A DNA stretch of 34,947 nt, from the NCBI RefSeq assembly GCF_023156505.1, contig NZ_JALNMJ010000035.1, positions 1 to 34,947 of the forward strand, in the 5' to 3' direction. Each line of letters begins with the position of its first letter. The stretch's first letter is position 1. The notes beneath the pieces are model-generated. The model searched no databases. It was not told where the DNA came from and saw nothing but the letters and a program-made list of their open reading frames with translations. This DNA is from Roseibium sediminicola (lineage in GTDB: Bacteria > Pseudomonadota > Alphaproteobacteria > Rhizobiales > Stappiaceae). Position numbers and translations under genes: made by a program. Below, one piece after another: positions 6,984 through 14,951 of this stretch.

Positions 6984-8892
6984 GGTTGTCGATCCGCTCG
7001 AAGCGGTCATGGGCGAAGACTGGGGCATCCTGAAAATTCCGGCCTCGATGCGCGGGCCGATGCTGCAGTATGTCCTCGAACTTCAAAAGAAGATCGCTGG
7101 CGGTGGTGGCGGAGGATCGGGATCCAGTAGCTGGACCGATCGGATGACGACGGCCTTTCTGGCTCAGAAGCCCCAGGCCATGGCGAAGCTCATTCGAACG
7201 GGCGGCACGTCGGATTTGCGCGGCATTCGCGATCAAATGGATTACCTCCGCAAAGAAGGTACGGTTGAGCTTGAGCGCTCAGACCGGTATTTCGGCCTTG
7301 TCGTCGACCAGGCAGCCGAGGCTGAAATGATGACCTCGTGGCAGCTCGCAGACGCCGGCGACGGCAGGGCCGACCGGACCAGTCATTTCATGGTCAGCTT
7401 TCCGGAAGGCACCGACCATAGTGCGGCTTACCGCACCGGCCGGGCCTGGGCCGAGGAGATGTTCGCCAGCGGCAAATACGGCGATCACTTTGATTATTTC
7501 ACAGCGTTTCATACGGACCGGGCGCATCCTCACATGCATATCGTCGTAAACCGGCGCGGGCTTGAGGAAGGGTCGTGGCTGAAAGTCTCGCCGCGTGGAC
7601 ATTTCGACTATGACGAAATGCGGTTCGTCCAGGTTCGAGTTGCGGCCGATCACGGAATTGAACTTGAGGCAACGCCGCGATTTGCTCGAGGCGTTGAGGA
7701 TAGACCCTATACCGATTGTGAGGTGCAGCGCGCCCGTCGTGAAGAGCGATCACCGCAGACCCGTGCTCACGATGCCGTATCTCGTTTGAAGGTCACGCTG
7801 GCGAAGAACTTGTTCGTCCGTCAGGTCCGAGGCGAAGCGAGCTTCATCGAAGGCGAGCATCCGAAATACAGCCTGCTTTTGCGCGAGTCGGCTCAGTTGA
7901 TTGAGGAAGGACGGCAGCTTAAGGCGGCCGGCCCCGCTCATCAGGCGGGGTTGAAACGAACTTTTGACAGCGGTCACAAATTCTACGGTGAGCTTGTGCC
8001 GGCCAATATAGTGACGATCAAGGAGATCCGCGAAATGAATGCAGCCATTGACGCGCGGCGGGCCGCGATCTTGAGCAATTTTGAGAAAATCGATTCCGAG
8101 CTTTCCTCGCTTCCGGAAGGTCCGGACAAGACGAGGGCCGAACGGCTCACGGCCAGAACCAAGACAAAGGCGGCTCAGTTCATGGCGGACGTTGCGGAGC
8201 TGCAGGGCTTCAGGCGTCCGGCCGCGGACAAAGCCTATCAGGGAGTGACCTCCTATGACGACTTCACGGATGAGGTCGCCGGGAAGGCAAAGGGCCTGGT
8301 CATGGATCTGTCGCGCAAGGCGGGTCTGCAGCCTGAAATCATCGTTGAGCGTTACGGAGGAGACGAGCCTGTTGCCCGGGCCGTTGCTGAAGGCTGGAAA
8401 CAAGCCGAGTTACGGCAGCTCTCGACCTACTATCAGCAGAAAGAGGGGTTGGATGCCGATGCCAGCCAGGCCAAGGCAGGATCAACGCTTGAGACGGTGC
8501 ATGCCGAGATCCGCGACATCTACAGCGCGGCGCGTCGGGACATAGAAGCCTATGAGGGCCGAAAGGCCAGGCTCGTTTCCAGTCTCGGCACGGATGACGA
8601 CGTGAATGACCGGTTTGCACAGACGGTGAAAGAGACGTTGACGAGTTCGAGGATCCGCGAGCTCGAAAATGGTGACAGGCAAGCCCTGTCAAGTTTGACC
8701 CAGGATCCGGATCAGCAATTCATGCTGGCGCGAAGATACCTGGAAACCGAATTGGCGGATGCCGAAGGTGCGCGCAAAGGCAAGATTGAACTCGCCCTGG
8801 GCAAATTGGACCGCGACCTGGAGAACGAGCAGGCGAAGAGGGCTGAAAACGCAGAACGCCGGCCGCGCAGGGACGAGGATCACGGGTTGTGA
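6973..8892 (+). CDS. virD2: VirD2-like relaxase (MOB-P type)
   Basis: This is a 639-residue relaxase. The catalytic tyrosine is predicted at Tyr91 in QMDYLRKEG, matching Tyr29 of VirD2. A SHFMVSFPEGTD strand follows, then the metal-binding motif HTDRAHPHMH at residues 180-189 (H-x-D-x3-P-H-x-H) with Asn-Arg-Arg after it. It would nick the minus strand at the border-like site and stay covalently attached to the 5' end, piloting it through a type IV channel. It is longer than VirD2 (about 447 residues) at both ends: about 62 extra N-terminal residues, including six consecutive glycines (43-48), and a long helical, charged C-terminal region that replaces the VirD2 tail and lacks its bipartite nuclear signal. 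It ends in an Arg-rich tail (RPRRDEDHGL), a likely secretion signal. It overlaps virD1 by 11 bp and virD4 by 4 bp. Confidence 0.92.
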   Translation: MVSEVVDPLEAVMGEDWGILKIPASMRGPMLQYVLELQKKIAGGGGGGSGSSSWTDRMTTAFLAQKPQAMAKLIRTGGTSDLRGIRDQMDYLRKEGTVELERSDRYFGLVVDQAAEAEMMTSWQLADAGDGRADRTSHFMVSFPEGTDHSAAYRTGRAWAEEMFASGKYGDHFDYFTAFHTDRAHPHMHIVVNRRGLEEGSWLKVSPRGHFDYDEMRFVQVRVAADHGIELEATPRFARGVEDRPYTDCEVQRARREERSPQTRAHDAVSRLKVTLAKNLFVRQVRGEASFIEGEHPKYSLLLRESAQLIEEGRQLKAAGPAHQAGLKRTFDSGHKFYGELVPANIVTIKEIREMNAAIDARRAAILSNFEKIDSELSSLPEGPDKTRAERLTARTKTKAAQFMADVAELQGFRRPAADKAYQGVTSYDDFTDEVAGKAKGLVMDLSRKAGLQPEIIVERYGGDEPVARAVAEGWKQAELRQLSTYYQQKEGLDADASQAKAGSTLETVHAEIRDIYSAARRDIEAYEGRKARLVSSLGTDDDVNDRFAQTVKETLTSSRIRELENGDRQALSSLTQDPDQQFMLARRYLETELADAEGARKGKIELALGKLDRDLENEQAKRAENAERRPRRDEDHGL

Positions 8893-10793
8893 GCAGGACG
8901 GTCAAAGACGGAGTCTTCTTCGCGCTGTTCGGCCTGGTCCTGGGCGGGGTGATCGGCTTTCTTTTGGCAGGGGCTTATGTGGACTGGCGGCTTGGCACTC
9001 CGCTCAGCCAGTTTGAATTGCTCGATGCGCTCAAGGTCAGCCCGTGGGGTGGTTTCCCTCATCCGACGTATTGGACACATGCCCTTTATGTGTGTGGTGC
9101 CGCGGCGCTGCTTGGAGGCATTGGCGCGATCGCATTGGGTGTGCGGCCGTCGATGAACAGCCACGGTTCCGCAAGATGGGCCAGCGTCCAGGACCTGCAG
9201 CGGAATAAGCTTCTGGCCACCGTTAAATCCGTGAGCGGGCCGATTTATGCGAAGACCTCTCTGCCGAGAGGCCGCGGCAAGTTTATTTCCAGCCAGGACA
9301 TTCCGCATTCGTTTATCGCTGCGCCGACCGGCTCCGGTAAGGGCGTGGGTGTTGTCATTCCCACGTTGCTTACCTATCCAGGCAGCGTGATTTGTCTCGA
9401 TGTGAAGGGCGAGAATTTCGAGAAAACGAGCCGCCATCGCAAGGAGCTCGGCGATCTGATCTATAAGTTTGCGCCGTTTGACGAAGAAGACCGGACACAC
9501 CGGTACAATCCGCTGGAGGATGTCGCGGCGCTGCCGGAGAGACGCCGGTACGCAGAGGCGCAGCGGATTGCGGAATCGCTCCTATTCCTTCCTGGTAACA
9601 ACGCTCAAGGCTTCATGCCGTCCGCCAAACAGATCCTGGTCGCGACCATCCTCGTCGCGATCGAGCGCAACTCGGCAAATCTCGGCACGGTTTATGACCT
9701 GTTGTCTCAGGGCAAGCGCAGCGACGGAGAGGGCGAAGCCGATTTCGCCGCATTGTTCAAGCAGCTCGCCAGTGAAACTGCCATCGAGGAGGCCAAGGCG
9801 ATTTATAACCGGATGGCCGGAACCGACTACAAGACGGTTTCCGCCTATATGTCCGTCCTGTTCGATGGCGGTCTGGGACAGTGGGCGGAATACCATGTGA
9901 GACGCGCGACCGAGGCCAGCGATTTTTCTATTGGCGAGCTGCGGCGCCGGCCGGCCAGCATCTTCATTGTTGTCGGTCCCAACGACTTGCAAGTGCTGTC
10001 GCCGTTGATCCGGATGATGTTCCAGCAGACGGTTTCGATATTGCAGAGATCCGAGCCAGGAAAAGACGAACCCTATCCTGTCCTGCTGCTGATGGACGAG
10101 TTTCCGGCGCTTGGCAAAATGGATTCCTTGAGCCAGGGGATCACGACGCTGCGTTCCTATGGCGGCCGCATGATGATCGTCGCCCAGTCGATTTCCAACC
10201 TGAAAGCCGCCTATGGCAACGATGGCGCGCAAAACTTTCTAGCGAACTGCCGCTTGCAGTTGTTCATGGCTCCGGCCGATGCGGAGACGCCTGAATATGT
10301 CTCGAAGTCGATTGGCGATTTCACGCGCAAGAGCCGTTCAAAATCGTGGCAAATGAACAAGTTCGACGGCACCAACATTTCCGAACGGCAGGAAGGCACA
10401 CGTCTTTTACGTCCCGAGGATTTGCGCCGTCTCAGCGACGACGAAGTGGTCTTGTTGATTCAAGGACATGACGCGGTCCGAGCCAAAAAGGTCATCTATT
10501 ATAAGGACCGGGAGCTGAAGAAGGTCTTCGAAGGACAGACCGGCCCCTTACCGGAGCCGCCAGTGGTGATTGCGGCGTCTAAACCCAAAGCAGAGGTTTT
10601 GAAAAGCCGGTCCGATGCGGCTAATGGTTCGAGCCCGGGAGATGCGTCCAGGACCAAGGCAAAGCGTCTCAAGTCTCCTCCGCAATCGGTTCAAAATTTG
10701 TCCGAACAGCAAGCGGACGAGCTGCTGAGCGAACAAAACAGTCTGCTCAGCCTGATCAATGATATTCAAAGAGAAAATTTGGCTAAGGTCTAA
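8889..10793 (+). CDS. virD4: VirD4/TraG-type coupling protein
   Basis: This 634-residue inner-membrane ATPase links the relaxosome to the secretion channel. Two N-terminal membrane helices lie at about residues 10-31 and 64-84. A Walker A motif, APTGSGKG, is at 145-152, and Walker B, VLLLMDEFPALG, is at 398-409, as in VirD4/TraG proteins. Also typical are DVKGENFEKTS after Walker A and the late FLANCRLQLFMAP segment. The start is GTG at 8889, overlapping the virD2 stop (GTGA), so translation is coupled. The C-terminal ~80 residues are polar and variable, ending in a helix with several Glu and Gln residues. No VirB-type channel genes are in the window, so the partner channel is encoded elsewhere or supplied in trans. 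Confidence 0.94.
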   Translation: MSRTVKDGVFFALFGLVLGGVIGFLLAGAYVDWRLGTPLSQFELLDALKVSPWGGFPHPTYWTHALYVCGAAALLGGIGAIALGVRPSMNSHGSARWASVQDLQRNKLLATVKSVSGPIYAKTSLPRGRGKFISSQDIPHSFIAAPTGSGKGVGVVIPTLLTYPGSVICLDVKGENFEKTSRHRKELGDLIYKFAPFDEEDRTHRYNPLEDVAALPERRRYAEAQRIAESLLFLPGNNAQGFMPSAKQILVATILVAIERNSANLGTVYDLLSQGKRSDGEGEADFAALFKQLASETAIEEAKAIYNRMAGTDYKTVSAYMSVLFDGGLGQWAEYHVRRATEASDFSIGELRRRPASIFIVVGPNDLQVLSPLIRMMFQQTVSILQRSEPGKDEPYPVLLLMDEFPALGKMDSLSQGITTLRSYGGRMMIVAQSISNLKAAYGNDGAQNFLANCRLQLFMAPADAETPEYVSKSIGDFTRKSRSKSWQMNKFDGTNISERQEGTRLLRPEDLRRLSDDEVVLLIQGHDAVRAKKVIYYKDRELKKVFEGQTGPLPEPPVVIAASKPKAEVLKSRSDAANGSSPGDASRTKAKRLKSPPQSVQNLSEQQADELLSEQNSLLSLINDIQRENLAKV

Positions 10794-11166
10794 TTCATTG
10801 GCCGCTCATATCGCCGTTGCCGTGCTTCTATGCACCTCTGTCTGCCAACCCGAAACCTTGCGTATCTGGGACGGAGATTCCTTCCTTATCGGCCTTCAAA
10901 GCGGCTCCGAAAAGGTGCGCGTAGAGAACATCGATACGCCAGAAATCGACGGCAAATGTTCTGCAGAGCGTCGCATGGCGGTCAGCGCCAAGAAGAGGTT
11001 CGCCGCGATCGTCGCCAATCAGAAGGTTCAAGTCCTGAGAAGCGGACAGGACAAATATGGAAGAACGTTGGCGCATGTGCTGGTGAACGGCAGCGACGTC
11101 GGCCAGCAGCTCGTCGCTGAGGGGCTTGCCCGGCCCTGGGCCGGGAGGCGGGAACCTTGGTGTTGA
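10759..11166 (+). CDS. Secreted thermonuclease (SNase-like) family protein
   Basis: This small protein of 135 residues has a staphylococcal-nuclease fold. A hydrophobic stretch at residues 14-30 looks like a signal peptide or lipoprotein-like leader. The catalytic residues of the family are all present: Arg54 (VRVENIDTPE), Glu62 in the same motif, and Arg102 (DKYGRTLAHV). The Asp-Gly-Asp-Ser calcium-site motif is at 38-41. The C-terminal ARPWAGRREPWC is usual for alphaproteobacterial members. It probably cleaves nucleic acids in the periplasm. Its start lies 35 bp inside virD4, so it is the last gene of the virD operon and likely has a role in transfer or in recycling DNA outside the cytoplasm; the role is inference. 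A GC hairpin (11129-11145) lies at its end and may help termination. Confidence 0.85.
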   Translation: MIFKEKIWLRSNSLAAHIAVAVLLCTSVCQPETLRIWDGDSFLIGLQSGSEKVRVENIDTPEIDGKCSAERRMAVSAKKRFAAIVANQKVQVLRSGQDKYGRTLAHVLVNGSDVGQQLVAEGLARPWAGRREPWC

Positions 11167-11178
11167 TGGTGGTTGACC

Positions 11179-11664
11179 TTACCGGCTAGCCACGGCTTCG
11201 AAGGTGCCGATCTTGCCGAGCAGCCCGATGAGCTTTCGATGCGCACTTCTATGCAATGTGCCGCTCGGAAGGCGCACTAGGAAATCTTCGATAGTCATTC
11301 CGTCGATCGGATCGGCTTCTTTGCCTGGTCGCGCGAAGCCCACATAGAGATGCAGTTCGTCGGGTAGGAAAACAAGCTTCCACGCCCCTGTGGCGTCCTC
11401 GGCAAGGGTGCAGTTTGGCACGGCAATCGCTCCTCTTTGTCGGGATTTATCACCAGGATGCGGCCGCCGTCTATCGCCGGATAGGGGGATTGACGGAGAA
11501 GCGCTGGAATGGATGAAGACCTCACATGCCTGAAATCTCGTCTTGGCTGCGGCCGCATTCGTGCCCGTGCGGATAGGGTCGCGATCAAGAATACCGCTAG
11601 TCAGCGTGAATGATCCACCATCAGCGATCGCCTCCAGCCGAGACGGCCTTCCGTGCGCAGGCAA
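11179..11664 (-). pseudogene. Unknown gene, probably frameshifted
   Basis: The frame starting at 11664 reads as a plausible protein for about 50 residues (RLEAIADGGSFTLTSG). It then becomes Arg/Pro/Ser-rich from about 11500 to 11430, and turns protein-like again (TLAEDATGAWKLVFLPDELH) up to its stop. In exactly the poor stretch, another minus-strand frame reads well: SPYPAIDGGRILVINPDKEE. Joining the pieces needs two compensating shifts near 11500 and 11430. This suggests a decayed gene or a sequencing indel pair. The family is not recognised. The gene lies downstream of the catabolic operon on the same strand, 18 bp after the aldehyde dehydrogenase, and converges with the nuclease gene. Confidence 0.4.
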
Positions 11665-11682
11665 CGCTAGCGATCTCCCAAC

Positions 11683-13128
11683 TCAGAACGGGAAGTGCTG
11701 GTGCGGGTCCTCGATCGTCACCCAACGGATCGTGGTGAAGGCATCGATCGCAGCCTTTCCGCCGAACCGGCCGTAACCGGAGTCCTTGACGCCTCCGAAA
11801 GGCATTTGCGCCTCGTCGGCCACTGTCGGTCCGTTGATATGACAGATGCCGCTCTCGATCCGGTCGGCGACGGCGAGCGCACGCTGGATGTTGGAGCTGT
11901 AGACCGCTGCGGAGAGGCCATAGGCGGTGTCGTTGGCAACGCGGATCGCCTCTTCGTCGTCCCTGACCCGGATGATCGGCTTGACCGGGCCGAAACTCTC
12001 TTCCTCGTAAATCGTCATGCCCGGACCGGCGTGGTCGATCAGAGTGGCCTCGACGACCGAGCCCGTTCGGCCCCCGCCGGCAATGACCTTGCCGCCCTTG
12101 GCAGTGGCGTCAGCGATGATTGCGTCCATCTTCTTCGCCGCTTCCGGAGTGACCAGTGATCCGAGCACGACCTGCTCCCGCGGATTGCCCGCAGGGAGTT
12201 TGGCCGTCTTGGCGGCGAGCGCCGCGATGAAGGCGTCGGCAATGCCTTCGTGCACAATGATCCGTTCGGTCGACATGCAGATCTGGCCCTGGTTCATGAA
12301 AGCGCCGAAGGCGGCACCGTTCACGGCGGTGTCCACATCGGCATCGTCGAGCACGATGAGCGGTGCCTTGCCGCCAAGTTCCAGAAGCACAGGTTTCAGA
12401 TGCTCGGCTGCGGTTTTGGCAATGATCCGTCCGACAGCCGTGGATCCGGTGAAGTTCACGTGCCGAACGTCCGGCGCAGCGATCAGGGCTCCGACAACCT
12501 CGGCAGCGTCCTCCGGCGCGTTAGTGACCACGTTCATGACCCCGTGGGGGAAGCCTGCACGGCGAAAAGCTTCACCGATGGCAAGATGCGTCGCGGGGCA
12601 CATCTCCGAGGCCTTGAGGATAGCAGTGTTGCCGCAGGCGATCGCCATGGCGACGGCACGGGTGCCGAGGATCACCGGTGCGTTCCACGGTGCAATACCC
12701 AGGCAGACGCCGAGGGGCTTGCGCTGTGCCATGGCAAGCGTTCCGGGCTTGTTGGCGGGGATCACTTCGCCGGTGATCTGCGTCGTCATCGATGCCGCTT
12801 CCCGCAGCATGCCCGCCGCCAGCATGCAGTTGAAGCCGATCCAGGGCGCCGTGGCACCGGTCTCACCTATGGCCGTGGCGATGATGTCTGGTGCCATTGC
12901 CTCCAGCTCGTCGGCCGCCTTCAGCAGCAAGCGCCGCCGCTCGGATGGCGGAGTTTTGGCCCAGGCCGGGAAGGCCCTGCCTGCCGCCGCTGCCGCCTCG
13001 GCGGCATCTTTGGCACGGGCCGCCGGGGCAATAGTTGTGACCGCGCCGGTTACCGGATCATGGCGCACAAACGTGCGGTCATCCGCGGCGGCAACATCGT
13101 TGCCACCGATCAACATCCTGATATTCAT
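11683..13128 (-). CDS. Aldehyde dehydrogenase (aromatic-aldehyde type)
   Basis: This 481-residue NAD(P)-dependent aldehyde dehydrogenase appears complete. Visible motifs are APWNAP with catalytic Asn149, the cofactor-loop FTGSTAVG at 226-233, the general base Glu250 in LELGGKAP, and the nucleophile Cys284 in NQGQICMSTER. The ICMSTER context and length resemble vanillin, salicylaldehyde and benzaldehyde dehydrogenases, which oxidise aromatic aldehydes to acids in the cytoplasm. It is the last intact gene of a leftward operon with a Liv-type transporter and an alcohol-dehydrogenase-like SDR. A natural pathway is alcohol to aldehyde (SDR) to acid (this enzyme). The exact substrate is inference. 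A GGGAA sequence is the likely ribosome site before the ATG at 13128. A second, broken dehydrogenase copy lies at the operon's other end. Confidence 0.92.
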   Translation of the reverse strand: MNIRMLIGGNDVAAADDRTFVRHDPVTGAVTTIAPAARAKDAAEAAAAAGRAFPAWAKTPPSERRRLLLKAADELEAMAPDIIATAIGETGATAPWIGFNCMLAAGMLREAASMTTQITGEVIPANKPGTLAMAQRKPLGVCLGIAPWNAPVILGTRAVAMAIACGNTAILKASEMCPATHLAIGEAFRRAGFPHGVMNVVTNAPEDAAEVVGALIAAPDVRHVNFTGSTAVGRIIAKTAAEHLKPVLLELGGKAPLIVLDDADVDTAVNGAAFGAFMNQGQICMSTERIIVHEGIADAFIAALAAKTAKLPAGNPREQVVLGSLVTPEAAKKMDAIIADATAKGGKVIAGGGRTGSVVEATLIDHAGPGMTIYEEESFGPVKPIIRVRDDEEAIRVANDTAYGLSAAVYSSNIQRALAVADRIESGICHINGPTVADEAQMPFGGVKDSGYGRFGGKAAIDAFTTIRWVTIEDPHQHFPF

Positions 13129-13149
13129 GAAAAATTCCCTGAGTTCCGG

Positions 13150-13929
13150 TTAGACAAGTCCGTTTGAAGTTGCGTCGATATGGGACCGCATGCCGCCATC
13201 GGCAGCGATGTTGACCCCGCGCAGCCAGCCCGATCCCCGCGACAGCAGGAAGACCACGACAGGCGCGATATCGGCAGGGGTTCCGGGGCGGTCCATGACC
13301 TTCATGTCTTCCTCGGCCCGCTCGCCGAGGGTTTCAAGAAAGTCCTTGAGAATGGGCGTCTCGACGGGACCGGGGCTGACCGCGTTCATGCGGATGCCGC
13401 GGCCGCGCCAGGTCCAGCGGTTTTCGAGGGTCCAGGCGACGACCGCCTGCTTGGTGAAGAAGTAGCTGTTCTCCGCGGTCACCCCGTTCCGGGCGCAGAA
13501 GTCGGCGACGCCGGCATGGGTAAGGCTGTCGGCGGCCTTGATCTTTGCCACTTCGCCTTCCCAGCCGATGCCGGCAAGCGAAGCGAGGTTCACGATGGAG
13601 GCGTTGTCGGCAAGGCTGTCGACCAGACCCAGGGTGAGCCGCTTCAGTGCGACCAGATTGACGGTGACGACGACCTCCGGCGGCAATGTCGGCGGCACAC
13701 CGGCGATGTTGGCGAGCCCGTCGGCTTTCACCTTCCTGAGGTCTTCGATCACCGCATCGAGCGCGGCCTCGTCGGTCAGGTCGATCTTGTCGAACGCGTC
13801 AACCTCGGCGGCGGGCTCGTTGCGGTCCACCGCGATGACCCTGGCACCGGCCGCCTTGAGCTGACGCGCCGTCTCCGCGCCGATGCCCGACGCAGCGCCG
13901 GTGACGATGATGGTCTTGTCGTGAAGCAC
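13150..13929 (-). CDS. SDR family dehydrogenase, coniferyl alcohol dehydrogenase-like
   Basis: The start is GTG at 13927-13929, about eight bases after a strong GGAGG site, giving 259 residues. A long upstream extension in the same frame lies within livM and is rejected. The Rossmann motif TGAASGIG is at 10-17, NIAGVPPT at about 74-81, NLASLAG at 114-120 with catalytic Ser117, and Tyr156-x3-Lys160 in NSYFFTKQ. NIAGVPPT, NLASLAG and the SPGPVETPIL segment resemble CalA-type coniferyl alcohol dehydrogenases and 3-alpha-hydroxysteroid dehydrogenases. The likely reaction is NAD-dependent oxidation of an aromatic allylic or benzylic alcohol to the aldehyde. The family is certain, the substrate is not. 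It lies 20 bp downstream of livM and 21 bp upstream of the aldehyde dehydrogenase in one operon. Confidence 0.88.
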   Translation of the reverse strand: MLHDKTIIVTGAASGIGAETARQLKAAGARVIAVDRNEPAAEVDAFDKIDLTDEAALDAVIEDLRKVKADGLANIAGVPPTLPPEVVVTVNLVALKRLTLGLVDSLADNASIVNLASLAGIGWEGEVAKIKAADSLTHAGVADFCARNGVTAENSYFFTKQAVVAWTLENRWTWRGRGIRMNAVSPGPVETPILKDFLETLGERAEEDMKVMDRPGTPADIAPVVVFLLSRGSGWLRGVNIAADGGMRSHIDATSNGLV

Positions 13930-13949
13930 GGATGTTCCTCCCTGTGCAG

Positions 13950-14951
13950 TCAACGGGATTTCTTTTCGACGATATAACCGGTGGGGATGGCTTCGCCCGG
14001 AAGCCGCGGGCCGATCCAGCCCCAGAGACCTTTCGGCAGGAACAGGGCGAACAGCACCGCGATGGCGCCGAGCCCGACAAGGTACCAGGCGCCGTAGCTG
14101 CCGAACCAGGTCTCGATGACGAAGAAAAGCACCGCGCCGATGATCGCGCCCTCGATCCGGCCGAGACCGCCGACCAGGACCATGAAGAGCATGTAGGCCG
14201 TCCAGTGCACGCCAAAATAGGCGCGTGGCTGGAAGTTGGTGTTGGAGGCAAGCCAGAGGGCCCCGGCGGCGGCGGTTCCGGCTGCCGCCAGAACAAAGAC
14301 CGTCCGTTTGGTACGCATGACGTCGACACCGATCGAGCGCGCCCCGGCCTCGTCGTCTCGGATCGCGGTGATCGCCGCGCCCGTACGCGAGCGCAGCAAG
14401 ACCACCAGCAGGACGAAGAAAGCGATGGTGACAGCCAGGGCGAGCCAGAGCGTGAAGGATGTGCGGCTGGCGTTCGCGTAGGCATTGAGCGAAATGAGCG
14501 AGGTGCCTGTTTCGCCCTGAATGAGCGGGTCGAGGTTCACGCACAGATGCGCGAGTGACGACAGGACCCACATGCCGATGGCAAATTCTCCCTCCTTCAG
14601 AGACAGCATGAAGAGGGACGTCACCCAACCCAGCACAGCGCCGAGCACAATCGAGGCGAGGATTGCGAGATAGGGATCGAGACCGGCATCGGCGAGGCGC
14701 ACGGTGAAATAGGCAGCCGTTCCGAAGAACAGCGTCTGACCGATCGAGACAAGCCCGGCGAAGCCCGCAAGGGCGTTCCACATGACAGCGAGCAGCACGT
14801 AGACCAGCAGCGCCACGGCGCGTGCCGACCCGCCGACGCCGAAGAGCCACGGCGAGAGAGCCAGCAGGACCGCAAGGCAGAGCATCAGGCCGTTGGTTGT
14901 CCGTGAGGTCGCACTTGAGCGGGTGACAGTGAGTTGGAAACGGGGGGTCAT
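13950..14951 (-). CDS. livM: Branched-chain-type ABC transporter permease LivM
   Basis: This 333-residue inner-membrane permease has around nine to ten hydrophobic segments. The family's signature region reads YVLLAVMWNALAGFAGLVSIGQTLFFGTAAYF (about residues 51-82, quoted for orientation by its Ala-Gly-Phe-Ala-Gly and Gly-Gln core). The EAA-type cytoplasmic loop is RSRTGAAITAIRDDEAGARSIG. The ATG at 14951 overlaps the livH stop by 4 bp (ATGA), marking translational coupling; upstream in-frame sequence is livH in another frame. It pairs with LivH as the second half of the channel. The substrate of the system may be an aromatic compound rather than a branched-chain amino acid, given the adjacent dehydrogenases; that is inference. 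Confidence 0.92.
   Translation of the reverse strand: MTPRFQLTVTRSSATSRTTNGLMLCLAVLLALSPWLFGVGGSARAVALLVYVLLAVMWNALAGFAGLVSIGQTLFFGTAAYFTVRLADAGLDPYLAILASIVLGAVLGWVTSLFMLSLKEGEFAIGMWVLSSLAHLCVNLDPLIQGETGTSLISLNAYANASRTSFTLWLALAVTIAFFVLLVVLLRSRTGAAITAIRDDEAGARSIGVDVMRTKRTVFVLAAAGTAAAGALWLASNTNFQPRAYFGVHWTAYMLFMVLVGGLGRIEGAIIGAVLFFVIETWFGSYGAWYLVGLGAIAVLFALFLPKGLWGWIGPRLPGEAIPTGYIVEKKSR

Noticed and set aside
4761..11166. A true T-DNA with right and left borders
   Set aside because: Only one border-like site is present, with a conjugative-type hairpin and no plant-type genes; an origin of transfer is the simpler reading.
12017..13153. A 378-codon plus-strand frame opposite the aldehyde dehydrogenase gene
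   Set aside because: It is fully antisense to a gene with all catalytic motifs. Such long shadow frames are usual in GC-rich DNA, and its product is low in complexity and unlike any family.
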